This document shows positions 1 through 12,860 of a DNA stretch of 64,000 nt, one piece after another. The stretch's first letter is position 1. Each line of letters opens with the position of its first letter. The notes below the pieces were generated by a model. The model made no database searches. It worked only from the letters and a program-made list of their open reading frames with translations, and was not told the origin of the DNA. The stretch spans positions 302,189 to 366,188 of the forward strand of contig OY811974.1 in the NCBI GenBank assembly GCA_963681505.1, given 5' to 3'. Source of the stretch: Eunapius fragilis (lineage: Eukaryota > Porifera > Demospongiae > Spongillida > Spongillidae). Position numbers and translations under genes: made by a program.

Positions 1-31
1 GGTCTCCATGCAGATCATGTGATGGGTGTGA
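1..31 (+). repeat. Fragment of the CATGTGA repeat at the left window edge
   Basis: The first 32 bases are identical to 6772-6802, which lies inside the intronic CATGTGA repeat field of this same unit. In unit B the corresponding position is preceded by unrelated DNA. The left border of unit A therefore joins a piece of the repeat field, which suggests a further unit copy or a rearrangement just outside the window. Confidence 0.7.
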
Positions 32-116
32 TAGGTTTCCATGCATTTGTATGTAAATTATACCAGCTTGTGGTACGTGTACTGTGCTAGCGTGTCAAAG
101 TATTTTCATGTGGCAG

Positions 117-3100
117 GATCTTTTCCAGAGGTGAAAGGTGCTGTTGTCCAGCGGTTCCCCACTGAAGATAGAAAGGAGGCCCCATTGCCAGCGGGTTTCG
201 AGATTGTAAGTTCTGGTGCATTTGTGTTTGCGCAGGTACAAATGCATGTCAATGAGGTACATCTCATAGACACGTAGACTGGTGTGTCTGTAGGCTTTAC
301 TGCCAGATTAGTCCAGCTCAGTGTGTTCACAGTAGTGTAGTACACACTGGATAATTAGGAAGGGATTAGAAATCCGACTAGTGGCCATTTAACCCATAGA
401 ACATTTATCTGATGTAAACTGTATTTGCAATTTCACCTGCAGTGTACATTCATTAGTGGAGTGGTTTGGCATGCGATGCTCTTGCATGGTTGCACATTAT
501 ACCATACTTGCTGCTGTTCAATTGATCTGTTTTGTTGAACTAATCATGGGGGGTGGTTACACTTGCGTCTTACAGTATGGGTATAATGTTTGAATGCAGA
601 TATACTTCTCTGTCATTACGAACAAGGAATGTCTGTACATACACTTTAGTAACCTCATCTAACACTCTCCAGTACATTATGTTTCATTGGTTTACTGATG
701 TAACACTATTGATCTTGCATGTTCATATACATGTAGCATTCCCAAAAGCAAACTTAGGACTGCAACTCTCAATACATGATCTGTTGCTGTATAGCTATCT
801 AAATTCTTGCCTTGTGGTTCAGTTTTGATTGTGTCACAATTTCACAATTCTCAATGTCCATCAGGTGCAATGCAGTGTCAATATCATTTGCATTTAAAAC
901 TGCTCCAATTGTTTTCAGTTGGGTGCATTGTTTTCAAAATTAGGACACTGTTCTGAGACAGCATTTACTATTGATTTGTCACATTAAGTGTGTTCAAAAT
1001 GATGTGTCCATTTCAGATGTGCCTGTGTATATATAATTTATATACACTGTATTGCCCCAAACTACACTATGTCTGTTATTCATTGTTTCATGCTTTACTG
1101 ATGTTTTGAATTATTCTGTATGGGGAACCTACTGGAATATCTATGATTGGAGAATGATAACACCAGCTCATGTGTCCTCATTGCAAGAACTCTAGGGGTT
1201 TACAGTACATGCATACCCAAAATGTCAGTCAGGACCTCAACTTGACACAGTGAGACTTGATGTCACGGGTATAAGAGGGGTGACTGCACTATAATTGAAG
1301 AGAGATAGGAGCCTGATGACAAATTGTTGCATCATTTGCAGAAAAAAACATGATTTAGGATACACATTTTTGAGAGAAATATTAATGTTCCATATCAACT
1401 GATACCTTCTGATGTAGCTGATATACACGTACATGTAATCATGACGCTTGCTTTGGGTGCAGATTTCAGGTGATTGGTATTCTACGTACAGTGTACTGTA
1501 TAGTAAAAGACTATGGAATGTTGTTGTGACCGAGAGACCATTTTGTGCAGTTCCTCTGTGTTTGAGTGGTGTAAATAGCTTGTGTTGTTGCTCCCTGCAT
1601 TGACTCACTGATGTATACATTACCTGATACACTGCATTACACTGTATATCCAAGATGCTCATGTGGTTGTGATACCAGTGAGCTCATACTATTTTACATT
1701 GCTCATTTACTTCAATCAAGGCACATAGTGCTGTTAAGCCATAAATCAAAATGTCCTCCAAAATGGGGATTCTTAATTGTGGTCATTTCAGATTAACTGC
1801 TCATCGTTGACATTTTACATGTAGGGTACTGTATATTTACGTTTACACTTGTAGGGATCCTTAACCTATTCCTAGTACACTTCTTTCTCCCTCAACCTCC
1901 CCCCCCCCCCACTTTCTCACTGGTTTGTTTGTTATTAGTATTTGATGATGGTGTGAATCGTTGCAGCATGTCTAGTGTCAGATAAAAGTACGATAAGAAG
2001 GTTCATAAAATGGCATCTTTCAGCATGTTAAGATGTACTGTATCAAATTCCACCTCTGATGACAAACATTGTTTAGTGTGAAAGCTACTGTACTGTTGAG
2101 AACTCGCTGAGGTGTACATCTAGTTTCAAGCGATACATTTTTGCAGTGCTGCTCCTATGGGTTCTCACTTCACAAACATGCAGCAATTCTGCATAATGAT
2201 GCTTTAATTAATGTATTCTGATTGCTTATTCAGTTCTGCCAGCCAATGGGATGGCATCTCACCACAACTCTCGAGCCTCCCTATTACATCAACTTCATCC
2301 TTACTGCTGAGAATAGCAGTCGACTCTTCTGCAGTGCCCTGAACTTCCACCAATTGCACAAACCTGCTCCAAAAACCATTCGGCGACACGTAGCACTCTC
2401 CATGCATGGCAAGGTGCCTACAGAAAAGAATCGCCCACAATCTAGGTCTGTGGACTATTTTCTGGATGAAGAGAATGAAGCACATTGGTCTCCCGACGCA
2501 GTTGTGGTCCAGCAAGACGACATTTATGAACCATTCTTGTTGGCTCTGGTGTCCAAGTTTCCTCTATATGAAACCTTGCAGGTACAGCTGTATGCATGTA
2601 CTGCACACGTTAGATGCACCTATATAGTTGGCAGGCTGCTCCAGGCAATTACATACACTTTGCATTGTTTCTAGCAGTTCCGAAATGGCCTTGCCACTGG
2701 GACAAAACCATTAGAAATCTTCATTCCTTGTCTTGGTTATCTGTTCAAGAATTTACAGGTTGAGAGGATGGGTGAGGTGTGGGTATTGGGGGCCAACCAT
2801 TTGCTGAACTTCTAGCACATAATATGACCTTGGACTCTATTGCAGGCATGCCTCAAGGCAATTTACATCGCATGGCTGTCATCTGGGCAGACTACTGGTA
2901 ACTCAGTAGAACCTTTAATTGCCAGCTTGTTGAGCAGCATCACAGTTCCTTTAATAAATTGTTTTCTTCATGAGCTCGATCTCGTTGCCATAATTTCAGA
3001 TATAGCCACGCCGTGTGAATTTTGTATTATATGTTATTTGTATGGGTATTGTGTTGTGATGCACGAGTTTTAATATTTCTGTAGACACTCGCTGGTCCCA

Positions 3101-6100
3101 GTGGTGCCAGCTGCCTTGCTGGACTACATACAGCTGCCCTCCACCTACATAATGGGAGTCCACTCTTCACTTAAAGCTAACATAGGAGAATTGATGAGTC
3201 ATGAAAGTTACGGAATATTACAACAAAATTTAATTCAGTTACATACGGGCGTGTGTGTGTGTGTGTGTGCGTCTCCAACAACTGCGTGTGCCTAGTGTTG
3301 CTGTATGACTGTATGTATCATTGTGTGTTGGATGTGTTGTGTATCCAACGTTTAAGTTTTAATTTTGTACAGACCTGTAAATTACATACATATAGTACAG
3401 TATGTAGCAATCCACGATGTTATTGCAGAACCACTGTCTGGTACACTGTAAGGTGCCATTCCTTCTGTGTCATTGTGTAATGCATGGTCGTACTTATATA
3501 CTGATAGATAAAAATACATGTGCTGTAATTTCACCACTTGTTGGTCCATGGACCTATTGTACTCTACATGCACTGTTGCAGACTGTGACACGCAGTGACA
3601 TGTGTCTGTGCACCCCGCTCTCTTTCATAGCCGGATGTTGTAGTGGTTGACCTTGATGATGGCCACGTGTCTGTACCGAGCACTGTTGTTCTGCAGCACC
3701 TTCCTGGCCAGTTGAAGGAGGTAGTTGAGGAGGCATTGGCTGAGGTAATGCATCCAAGTATCAAGCAGCGAGACTACGTCTTTCCACAAGACTTCAAAGA
3801 AGGCAGATCACTTGAGATACAGGCAAGCTATTGTTGTAACTGTTGCTCTTATAGTTCTAGGCATACAAAAATGTGTTTATGTGAGTTCAGAGACTACACT
3901 TACTGTATATTGTGTACAATATGAATAGTGTTACACACAGATCCTAAATGTTTACATCCAGCTTTATTTTTGACTACGTGTGTGTACATTAAACCATTTA
4001 TGGTTTATTTTTCAGGACCGCGAAGTGCGTGCCATCTTCCTGTGTTTGTTTGTGTATCTACTAGCAGACTACCAGGACTACATCACTGTCATACGATTTC
4101 ATCCTCACCCAGCCTTTGCGTTCAGGATGGTATTTGTGCCATGCATGTTGTAAACAAATACAGTTGTTTTTGTTTACACCATGATGCATATAGAATATAG
4201 CAACATTTGCGTACAAAAATTCACTATACATTTTAATGAGTAGTATAACTGTTTTTTAATACATTGTAGTACAAAAGCTAATTCTTTGCTATCACTCTAT
4301 ATAAATGATAGTAATAAAAGAAGATTGGCAGTATATGTTCCTAAATCCTTACTCAGTTACTGGTATCTTCAATAATAGTGGAACTAATGAATTTTTAAGC
4401 TGGTTTAGTCTGTGCTAAATATAATAAATCACCCAAAACAAATTTCCCGCCATTTTGTCCATAGTTTACTTCATTTGTTTTACAATGCCTATTGATTGGT
4501 TTTTGAGGTATTATTTTATGTCTGAACTCATGCAATTTCATGTGTTCAGTCAAATCATATTCAGTATTGTACAAGAATGCAATTGTAGTGTATGCTATGA
4601 AGTAATGTACAGTGCATGTACAATAAATAGCTATGTGATGTAATGGGACACTACTTTGTGTCTACTTCTTTGTTCTCTATGGAAACAGGACAGCTTTTTG
4701 GCTAAACATGCAAGCGAAGAAATTCAAAATCTTGTTCACAAGGTTAGATGCCACATTTAAAGCATCTCTGGGTTGTATGCAAGTTTAACTGATCTCAAGG
4801 AGGGGTATCAATTAAGGTTTTATCCAAGCACAGAAAATCAGTGTTTGTGCATGTGCATGTGTTAAATGTCATATATTATATTCTATACTATTGTCATTTT
4901 GTGTATCCGTTACATGTTTGCATACTGTTGCTGTTTATTGATTTGTGCATCCATATATCCTACATGACCTGGTGTCTATCCACTTATTTTTGTGCATTGT
5001 GTGTTTTTATGTCCCTATTTTCATTTCCACAGATTACTGATAGTATTGCATTCATCAACTTTTTCCATGAAAGACCTATACCATACAGAAAATGTGATTT
5101 TTTTGATGAGGTACTTGTGCATTTGCTCATACGCATACCGTATATAATAACCTGAGGGATACTTACAGATTGAACATTTTGCACCCTCTTTACACCGCAT
5201 ACTGCATTTGCATTATTTAATTTGCCATTACAGGGAGCTTAGTCGTCGTGGCAGCTTACACTTTTGTAATGTTTTCATACGAATATATGTAGCCTGCCCC
5301 ATGTGTATTCTAGAATAAGAAGTAGAATGTAACACACTTGTGTTGTATGCATGTAATGAATTTTCCAGACTTGACTTGTGTTCAAATGTGTTTATTTTTA
5401 TTTATACCGGGAATGTGTATGTACAAAAGAATTCTCTTTACTCGCACAGCTGGTGGTAAGATACGTGACAACAATGCACAGCTGGTCTCTCAGTGAACTG
5501 TTTTCACGGACACATGTTCAACAACTGGCTCAAGAAATCATGCAATTGGTATTGATAGATACACTGTACTTGCAGTATACACACGCATGTTTGGTTTGTG
5601 ATAGCAAGGTTGAAGTTTACATTGCAAATGAACTCATTAATGTATAGAGGTCAAATTGGCACATGGTGTAATTTCCTTAATGCTTGTACATGCTTTTTAA
5701 AAGGTATGATCACATGACATTGTTTGAGCTGTACAAATGTACTCGTGCTGCTTGCCTTGTTGTGCAATAAATCTGATGCCTACACACTTGTATGAAATAC
5801 TTAATGTTACAGTGAGTATCTATTTTTTAAAATAATACCTTTTACTAACGTACATACATGTACAGTGTACATATAGTGTATGAATTCAGGTTGTCTACTT
5901 CCAGTTACCAGTAGTTGAGTATGGATCTGAAGCCTTCAATCTATCTGTTTTGAATAAGGAGCATCTCGATATTCCGCCAAGACGCTTCCCTGCACTCAGG
6001 GAAGATCTGGTGGAGAAACATATGGATGCAAACAATCTGAAAGCTAATTCATCTGAAGAAGTGACAAATTGCAGGTACTGTACGTGTGCCTTTTTAAAAA

Positions 6101-7897
6101 TAGAGAATAATCTTAAATAAAACACTGTAGTTTGTAATGCTTGATGTACTACTGTACCTAGGGTCCACAAAAAAAGACGTGGTAATAATGCACCACAAGT
6201 TATTATTATTATTGGGATTTTGTGTATTGTTGGGATTTGTCATTAGTACCCATTCAATAGGAAGAAATTATCGTTACATATTTTTAGATTATTTAGTGGT
6301 TATTTTAATCAATGTAAACATCTAAAACTATTCATAACTAAGTGCCTGAGAATCTTAATATTTTGATCTTTAAATTCGTTTTTTGGTTATAGTAAAAACT
6401 TAATACTAAGGTATTATTAATTGTCATTATAAATTATAGCTTGAATATGACTGGTCACCTAATCTTGAATGAATTGTTTGAGTTTTTATTTTTATTGTTT
6501 ATGGGTTACGAATTGACTTTAATAAAACTTAACTACAAGATATTCAAGTTAACTCAATAATCTTGCACATAGGCTAATATCATTTATATTTCCACAGCTG
6601 CCCTTTTACATCATCAGTGGTTGCCATGGAGGGAAACATGTGACTTGGACCAGACTGGTTGCCGTGAAGATCAGGTGATGTACCTGTAGGGTTTTGTTTC
6701 ATTGTACCCAGGCACTACTGAAGACTGTTAACCCTTTCAAAGGTGGGGGATCATGTGACTTGGATGTGTGTGGTCTCCATGCAGATCATGTGATGGGTGT
6801 GATCTCATCGAGAGGTGAGTCAATAGCTGGATGGGGTTTCATTTTTTAAAATAAAAGGCACTCCCGAAGGCTTTTACATCATCAAAGATGATCAAAGGTT
6901 GCCATGGAGGGGGTCATATGGACCAGTCTGGTTGCCAATAAAGATCATGTGATGTGCCGGGTAGGGTTGTATACACAGGCACTCCTGATGGCAGTTTACC
7001 CTTGTACATCATCAAATGTTTGGATGTATGTGATCTCCATTGAGATCATGAGACAGGTATGATCTCATTGAGAGGTGAGTCAATAGAGTTTCATTTTTGT
7101 ACACAGGCACTCCTGATGGCTCTTTTTACCCTTGTACATCATCAAAGGAAGGGATCATGTGACTTGGATGTGTGTGGTCTCCATGGAGATCATGTGATGG
7201 GTGTGATCTCATCGAGAGGTGAGTCAATGGTTTCATTTTTGTACATAGGCACTCCTGAAGGCTGTTTACCCTTGTACATCATCAAAGGTTACCATTGCAG
7301 GCAATCATGTGACTTGGACCAGACTGGTTGCCATGAAGATCATGTGATGTGCCTGTCAATACCTGGCAGGATTTGTTTTCACACGTGCTATTGTATCGTA
7401 GCTTGCCGTAGCAATTTGTCTATGTCTTGTGGTTTGCAACACAAATAGAAAAAGACATTCTTTTCCCCTAAGTTATTATGTTAAACTTAGTGACATACAT
7501 GTATTTGCACTGGCACACCAGGCCAATTAAACCTCTCGGCATGGTTTTTTTTTGCCTGTGGGAATATTAGTCAGCAAGAACATACAAGCTTCTATATATG
7601 TTTGAGGTACATCATCATGCTTTATTTCTTGACCAAATTAATGAATGTGCATGGTCATTTGACATGCAGAAAGGTTTAAGTCTATATTGTTTACGTGTAC
7701 ATTCACAAGCAAATTGATGTATTGTATGCATCATTTCTATTCAATCTATTATTAGTGTTTAATCCATTGGTGTGTGTAGAAGTTGTATGATCCAGCTCGT
7801 AACATTTATAGGTCAAGTAAATACCAGATGCCGAAGAGACGAAGAATTAATGCTTTTGCCTGCCATAGCACAAAGTATCAAGTCACCGATTTACTGA
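117..7897 (+). CDS. DENN-domain protein resembling SBF1/SBF2 (MTMR5/13), 5' partial, unit A
   Basis: DENN domains act as exchange factors for Rab GTPases in membrane traffic. Hand-spliced exons are 117-205, 2234-2581, 2678-2758, 2846-2897, 3102-~3250, 3631-3822, 4016-4129, 4689-4742, 5033-5110, 5450-5548, 5905-6074 and 7780-7897 (TGA), giving about 514 codons with matching phases. The order of motifs fits a DENN region: VVQRFPTED and FCQPMGWHL (upstream part), then LLDYIQLPSTYIMGVHSSL, VVVVDLDDG, REVRAIFLCLFVYLL, IRFHPHPAF, SIAFINFFHERPIPYR and FFDE. FCQPxGW followed by VDLDDG is most like SBF1/2, but no GRAM, myotubularin or PH region follows, so the protein is short. The intron after exon 6 starts with GC rather than GT. 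The donor of exon 5 is a best guess. The start lies left of the window. Confidence 0.8.
1237..2200. other. Long first DENN intron, no gene seen
   Basis: The 2-kb intron between exons 1 and 2 (206-2233) holds only chance ORFs on both strands. One antisense ORF (1237-1662) survives in B with a 9-base in-frame deletion, but its composition is not protein-like. A C-tract lies near 1899-1910 and is shorter in B. Confidence 0.5.
6595..7345 (+). repeat. CATGTGA-rich imperfect tandem repeats, unit A
   Basis: Six or so degenerate units of roughly 110-150 bases share the blocks TTACATCATCAAAGG, GATCATGTGACTTGG, GGTCTCCATG(G/C)AGATC, ATGTGATG, CATCGAGAGGTGAGTCAAT and AGGCACTCCTGA. They sit in the last intron of the DENN gene. 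TCATGTGAC resembles the M-box/E-box bound by MITF/TFE-type factors, but the copies are better explained as decayed repeats. Confidence 0.75.
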
Positions 7898-9400
7898 TAC
7901 CTGATGTGGAGTCTCGTGTGAATGCAATCGGCTGCACTTAATTAAGAGATAGGCGTCGCATTAGCTTTAGTGCAGGACTTCCATTAGTTAAGATTACTAT
8001 TTTAAAAAGTAATAATTTTTTCTGATGAGCAACCCAACTCCTGCCTGGCCTCTTGTGTGCCAATTCACCACGGTGGTTGCAGGCATTCTATGACTAGGGG
8101 TTGACATTGTAGTCTAACTATTCTGATGTCCTTACAAAGCATAGGTCATATGATTATTGCTATGGACACCATGTCTCTCATTTTTATCTCAAGTGGAATT
8201 AAAATTTCATCGTAATTGCTATGTTTCACTCCAAAGCTTTTGCAAATAAAGTATATTATTCAAAGCTGATTGCTTCAGGATGCCATGGATTACTTACATG
8301 TGTGCTTTCCTGGAGGTACTCCTCCAATTCTAGGCTAATGTTTACGAGGTTACCATATTCTGTGATGTTTGTTAGGGATGTGCAGCTGCTACCCACATGC
8401 AGTTTATGTTATGTTTATAGTCTCTCTACCCACCAGGAGTTCTAGTCTCAAGCTCATTGTGCAGTTTGCTCCAAGAAAGAGCACACAAATTTTCTTTCTG
8501 CCCATCAAAGAGAATAGAACACAGCATTGTTGTTACACGCGCGCGTCAGTTTTACAGTAGTACTAGTATGAAATATATGCAATTTCCGTTCTGTAATTAA
8601 TTAAATTCCTGGCTACGATTCCTCGCGACGTTGGATTGATATTATTACATAATCACTGGACAGAATTGAGTACAGCAGTTCACCAGACCCTCTTTCCACG
8701 TAGCGGTGATGTAATCCATTGGGATTATTTACTTGGTGGAGGTGATCATGACGGGCGATTTGTACGAACACTAGAGCCGTATTCACCAGAACGCTCTACT
8801 TTCCGATTACTATTAAATCCAACTTCAGGCCCCAATTTCAAGGGGCAATCCGAATTTTTACTTTAGAGTTTACTCTTTCAATTTAAGTTTAAAATTGTAG
8901 CGCATATGTAGCCCACATCCGTAAGGACACAGCTCTAAATGTTTATGTGCAGCTAGAGCTCTGCTTATTAGATGGAGGAAGTGACATGTGTGCTATCACA
9001 AAATGCACCACCACTTCCATCCATGCCTTTTATGTAGCATGCCACTCACAACCCCACACACACAAATAATGGTACGGATTCCAGGACCCGCAGTAACACA
9101 GCTCTGTTGAACCCTTACCATCAGCCAGTGACGCCATACTACTGTGAAGAGCCTCCTCCCACAGAATGCCAACGTTCAGTCCAACACCAATATCTGGAAT
9201 AATGGTTATTTCTGCATGCGCTTAATACAGTACACTCTGTTGTTGCTTTTACTAGTGCGTATAATTTCTTCATCATTGCCCAGCCTTACATGCATCAAGA
9301 CACATTATCTTCTCCATCCTCTTCAGGGTTAAAAATACGTGTGCATGAAAACCTGATCAAATGTCACTCATCAAGTCTACCTCAGTCCATGAGATCTAAA
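7898..9400. other. Region downstream of DENN gene, no clear gene
   Basis: The stretch holds no convincing gene. An open frame at 8636-8866 (76 codons) contains a MITE-like piece and is broken in B by a 49-base deletion, so it is not supported as coding. Confidence 0.4.
8684..8722 (+). mobile_element. Relic of the 87-bp MITE family
   Basis: CCAGACCCTCTTTCCACG followed by GTAGCGGTGATGTAATCCAT matches the left half of the MITE at 15060-15146, including its 20-base core GTAGCGGTGATGTAATCCAT. The other end is not recognisable. In unit B a 49-base stretch starting inside this core is missing, with CGG microhomology at the break. Confidence 0.5.
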
Positions 9401-9619
9401 TAATAGTCCATAACATGTAAAATTGTACCTGCACACCATATTATCACATCACAGGTGGAGGTGGGAGGGTGCATGGAGCAGAGTGGAGGGAGAGTGATAT
9501 GGGCTGGCATTAAAAAGAAATCAAGGATTGGACACCGAACTGCCCTATGTGGAGGGACGTGTGTCTTAAATCTGGTATCCAACCCCTTTCACTTTCTGTG
9601 AAACCGTCCGTGAGCGTAC

Positions 9620-9928
9620 TTGCGTAATGGGCCGCCCTCCGTTGTTCAGGTTTCCTTGGTGGAGGCGGGGCTGAAGATGGGCGTGGCTGTCACCACGGGT
9701 ACTCACTCTTCCTTCTGTGACGGCCTCGTGCCCGCCCTTACTACCCTTCTCATCCACTACGTCGCTGCTGCTGCTGCCTTTGGAGCAGGCTTGGATCCTC
9801 CAGAGCCTCCAGCCTTCTTTCCGATGGAAAGTGATGTGTTGTTGCTCAGCGTTTGTCAATGTGACCAACCACTTGGTCTCGTGATTACCTCCTCGAAATG
9901 CGAACTCTGGACGCTCTTTCTACGCTGA
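9620..9928 (+). CDS. Possible coding exon, unknown function, unit A
   Basis: This 102-codon frame stands out because it is G+C-rich in an A+T-rich region. It is preceded by a good acceptor (CGTTGTTCAG at about 9640-9649) and ends in TGA. A second candidate exon may lie at 9455-9600. In unit B the same frame has a 6-base in-frame insertion (two residues), which fits coding constraint, although the antisense frame (9566-9868) is open too. The product has an Ala-rich hydrophobic stretch and a Pro-rich segment. I recognise no domain. It could also be a G+C-rich 5' region of a minus-strand gene. Confidence 0.3.
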   Translation: MRNGPPSVVQVSLVEAGLKMGVAVTTGTHSSFCDGLVPALTTLLIHYVAAAAAFGAGLDPPEPPAFFPMESDVLLLSVCQCDQPLGLVITSSKCELWTLFLR

Positions 9929-10089
9929 AAAAAATCGTGTGTTTTTGCTGCCCCTTCCCCCCCCCCCCCCCCCCATCTTCCTGCACTGTGTCTCTCTCTC
10001 TTTACGCACATTCTTTGCGTAGACACACACACCTTTGCCTTCTTTTCTGCTCCAAGATTATGGAGTGCGAGCAGGCAGACTGCAAACAT

Positions 10090-10186
10090 TGCCAGCCTTG
10101 ATATTTGGAAGCATTACATCTCCTCAATAGCGTAGCAAAAACAACCTGCAGGGAGGCTATGCTCTCGCTATCTGAGCGGGAGGGCT

Positions 10187-10219
<33 letters not shown>

Positions 10220-12440
10220 CCTTCCCAACATGAGCTAGCATCTCCATATGCATATATGGCACACCAAAATACCGTTTGACACTTGCCATAACCTTATTGC
10301 AAATACATGTACGTAACTTGGCTTACCGAGCTGTTGTCCATTTTTCACTGCAACAATTCTTTAACGGTAAACCTCTCAGCTTTTCTTCGTATGTTTCTCA
10401 TCCAAAACTAATTGCTGTATAGCTTCTCTTGTATACTCAGTTGACTTCATCTTCAATAAGTTTTACGTCTTCCAGTTCATATCCAACTCTAGCTTCCGAA
10501 ACGCCCATGGAGCCAATTCTACTAGCTTGAGTGGATCCCGATATTGCGTTGAAGAGGCATGAACGAGGGTTGGGGAAAGCACGGGCGCGCGGATATAAAC
10601 GCGCTGCCCGTAAACGTTTGAGCTACTTTACAGCTTGAGATGATTTCTCAGTTTACGTGCAAGTACATGTCTTATTTATTGGGTTTCCATTCTACAATTG
10701 GCACAAAAAAATACACAACACAATCATTTGACTGCGCAGTTACGGAATTGCAATTAGATTAATTATTGTCCCAAAATGACTTCCATTTCTTTGGTATTGC
10801 CCAAAGGTCCTTTCAAGTCACCTCATCACTGTGGATCCTGCTATGGAAAACATGATAAGTGCACTGTACAATATTACTAGGAGAAATGACTGCACATGCA
10901 GCTCAAATATGGGCCCTAGGCTATTTGAGAGACATGCTTCCAATGCATGCCACTATACTGCAAATTGAAATTAATGCATGTGCAGTACACAATTGTATTG
11001 CTCCGTTGTAAGTGATGGTGTGCTGCATATATTAGGACAATGCACAAGGAGACGGTTAGTCTGTGCCATCACATGGACAGATTAATCTGAAACTGAACTG
11101 AAGAAGTAGATATAGGAAAAGTTCTTATATGGGCAAGACGAAAGGACACTGCATGGATCAAAAGTAAGACCATCAACCTATAGCTTGTATGCTATATAAA
11201 CAGTGGTCATTGCTGAGCATGACAGAGCATGACCTACAATGATGGAATATGAAGATACATAACTGCAAATATTAATGGTATTCCGCCTGCTATAGGTATT
11301 TTGCATGTATAGAAATCAATTCAGGTAGCTGGCAGTAGAAAATTGTACACTCTGTCAGAGAGATCCAGTGGTATGAAAAATACATGCACTATATCCCACT
11401 CTCTTAGTACGCAATGGGACAAAATCACTATGCTCAACATCACTCACTCATTGACATTGTAATGCATGTCTCTTGATTTAGATAGGTTCATTGACTGATT
11501 GCTAGGAGCATTGGGAATACTTGCAAATCAGATCACATACATGTATCCTGACCATGGTTTTAAAACCTCTTGGTTCGAGAAATCTATTAAATATGCTTCG
11601 TTCTGAATCAAATCATTTTTTCAACCTCTGGGTACTGTACCATACTCACTGTTTGGTATATATGAACATCATGGCAACTAATAAACTCCAGTCATATGGG
11701 GTTGATGCCATAAAAAGGGACCTAACGCATAAAATTTCCCACTATCCAGGACATGCAAAAGAAGGGCGATGCTTGCAGTAAAATGTATTGCTAATTTAAA
11801 GTTCGGTGCCTTAACTTCATGACAGATACTCCAATTCTCAGTGTATAACATTCATTTTGAAGAAGACATTTCAAACTTCCAGAATATCAAAATCTTGAAA
11901 ACAAAATGCGTTCTAGTACCATACATAAAGCTAGTTGTTTTTACAAGTGCTGAGCGCAGGGAATGTTTTTTTTTATTTTTAAATAAAAACAGTTTCTGAT
12001 CATAGAAAACACTGGCTGGGTATCCACAAGATTGCCCAAGGTTGCCTTTACCTCCAGATTACCCAAGGCTGCCAAAATGTAAACTATATGTACAGCACAT
12101 AGAGGTAAAGAACATCTATATTTTGTTTTGGTGGTGAATAGAAATAGCACATAAAGAATCCATTATGTTCATTATTACATGCAGGAAATGCTTGTATATA
12201 CCTATTTCATTAACAACTATGTAACTGCAAGGATTCTAAAAGTACCAGAGTTGCCTATAATACACACTGCAGAACATGGTTATACTTATACAAGCATATT
12301 GTAGAGGATAAATAGCAAAAATACAGAACAGGCCAGGGTTTATGCAATACAGTGGAATCTACAGCTGTATAATGTGACTTTGATGCAAGCAAATATAGCA
12401 ACAGACCAAATATTCACACAAAAAATGGCATACTCCCAAA
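10090..12440. other. 2.3 kb without a recognisable gene, unit A
   Basis: There are C homopolymers at about 9957-9974 and 10191-10218, then A+T-rich sequence with short open frames (for example 11521-11781) that show no domain and no splice-site support. The corresponding unit B sequence is 41430-43850. Confidence 0.4.
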
Positions 12441-12445
12441 TTATC

Positions 12446-12772
12446 TCACCCTAAATAGATCTTAACATGTTCAGCCAAAGCGCATTCCTCATTAGATTCA
12501 AGAACTGCAATTAATGACCTCCAGGAAGCATCCTTTGTCTTCAGCCATTTTTGAAACATCTCTCTGCAACATTCTTCAGGTCTATTGGGAAACTGTCGTC
12601 TTATTATCTTCAATGTGCTCCTTTCAGGATCAAAGTTAAATGCCACACAAATCTGTTCCCACTTTGCAGCAACAACAGCCATGATGTGAACTGATTTTCC
12701 ACTCATAGAGAAAGTCTGCTGTTCAGCAAGTGTTGGCCTTCGATCAGCTGCAGCTAACTGTGATGATATCAT
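12446..12772 (-). CDS. Death-domain-like protein, unit A
   Basis: This is a minus-strand ORF of 108 residues. From about residue 35 it reads AAKWEQICVAF, then LKIIRRQF, CCREMFQKWL and ASWRSLIAVL, ending ALAEHVKIYL. This spacing (W near the first helix, C-x-x-M-x-x-W-L in the middle, A-S-W-x-x-L-I later) is characteristic of Death/Death-like folds, which mediate protein-protein contacts in apoptotic and innate immune signalling. Nothing else is fused to it in this ORF. The end TTTAGGGTGAGA can be read as a TGA stop or as a splice donor, so further exons to the left are possible. The first Met is a guess. Confidence 0.6.
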   Translation of the reverse strand: MISSQLAAADRRPTLAEQQTFSMSGKSVHIMAVVAAKWEQICVAFNFDPERSTLKIIRRQFPNRPEECCREMFQKWLKTKDASWRSLIAVLESNEECALAEHVKIYLG

Positions 12773-12774
12773 TC

Positions 12775-12860
12775 CTAACTTTGTGATGTCATCATCCCTA
12801 ACTTTGTGATGTCATCATTGCTAACTTTGTGATGACATCATCCCTAACTTTGTAACCGTA
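12775..12860 (+). repeat. Short tandem repeat (about 27-bp unit), unit A
   Basis: Three to four copies of CTAACTTTGTGATGTCATCA lie directly upstream of the Death-like ORF (right side, minus strand). TGATGTCATCA is a near-palindrome resembling CRE/AP-1-type sites. Its position suggests, but does not prove, a promoter role. Confidence 0.7.

Noticed and set aside
1237-1662. 141-codon antisense ORF conserved in unit B (27420-27836)
   Set aside because: It lies in an intron, and conservation is expected since all of the unit is nearly identical. Composition is not protein-like and there is no domain.
9856-10101. Pro/Gly-rich ORFs around the C-runs
   Set aside because: They are generated by homopolymers whose length changes between copies.
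11571-11590. Possible tRNA T-loop (GGTTCGA)
   Set aside because: No matching acceptor stem or anticodon arm could be drawn around it.
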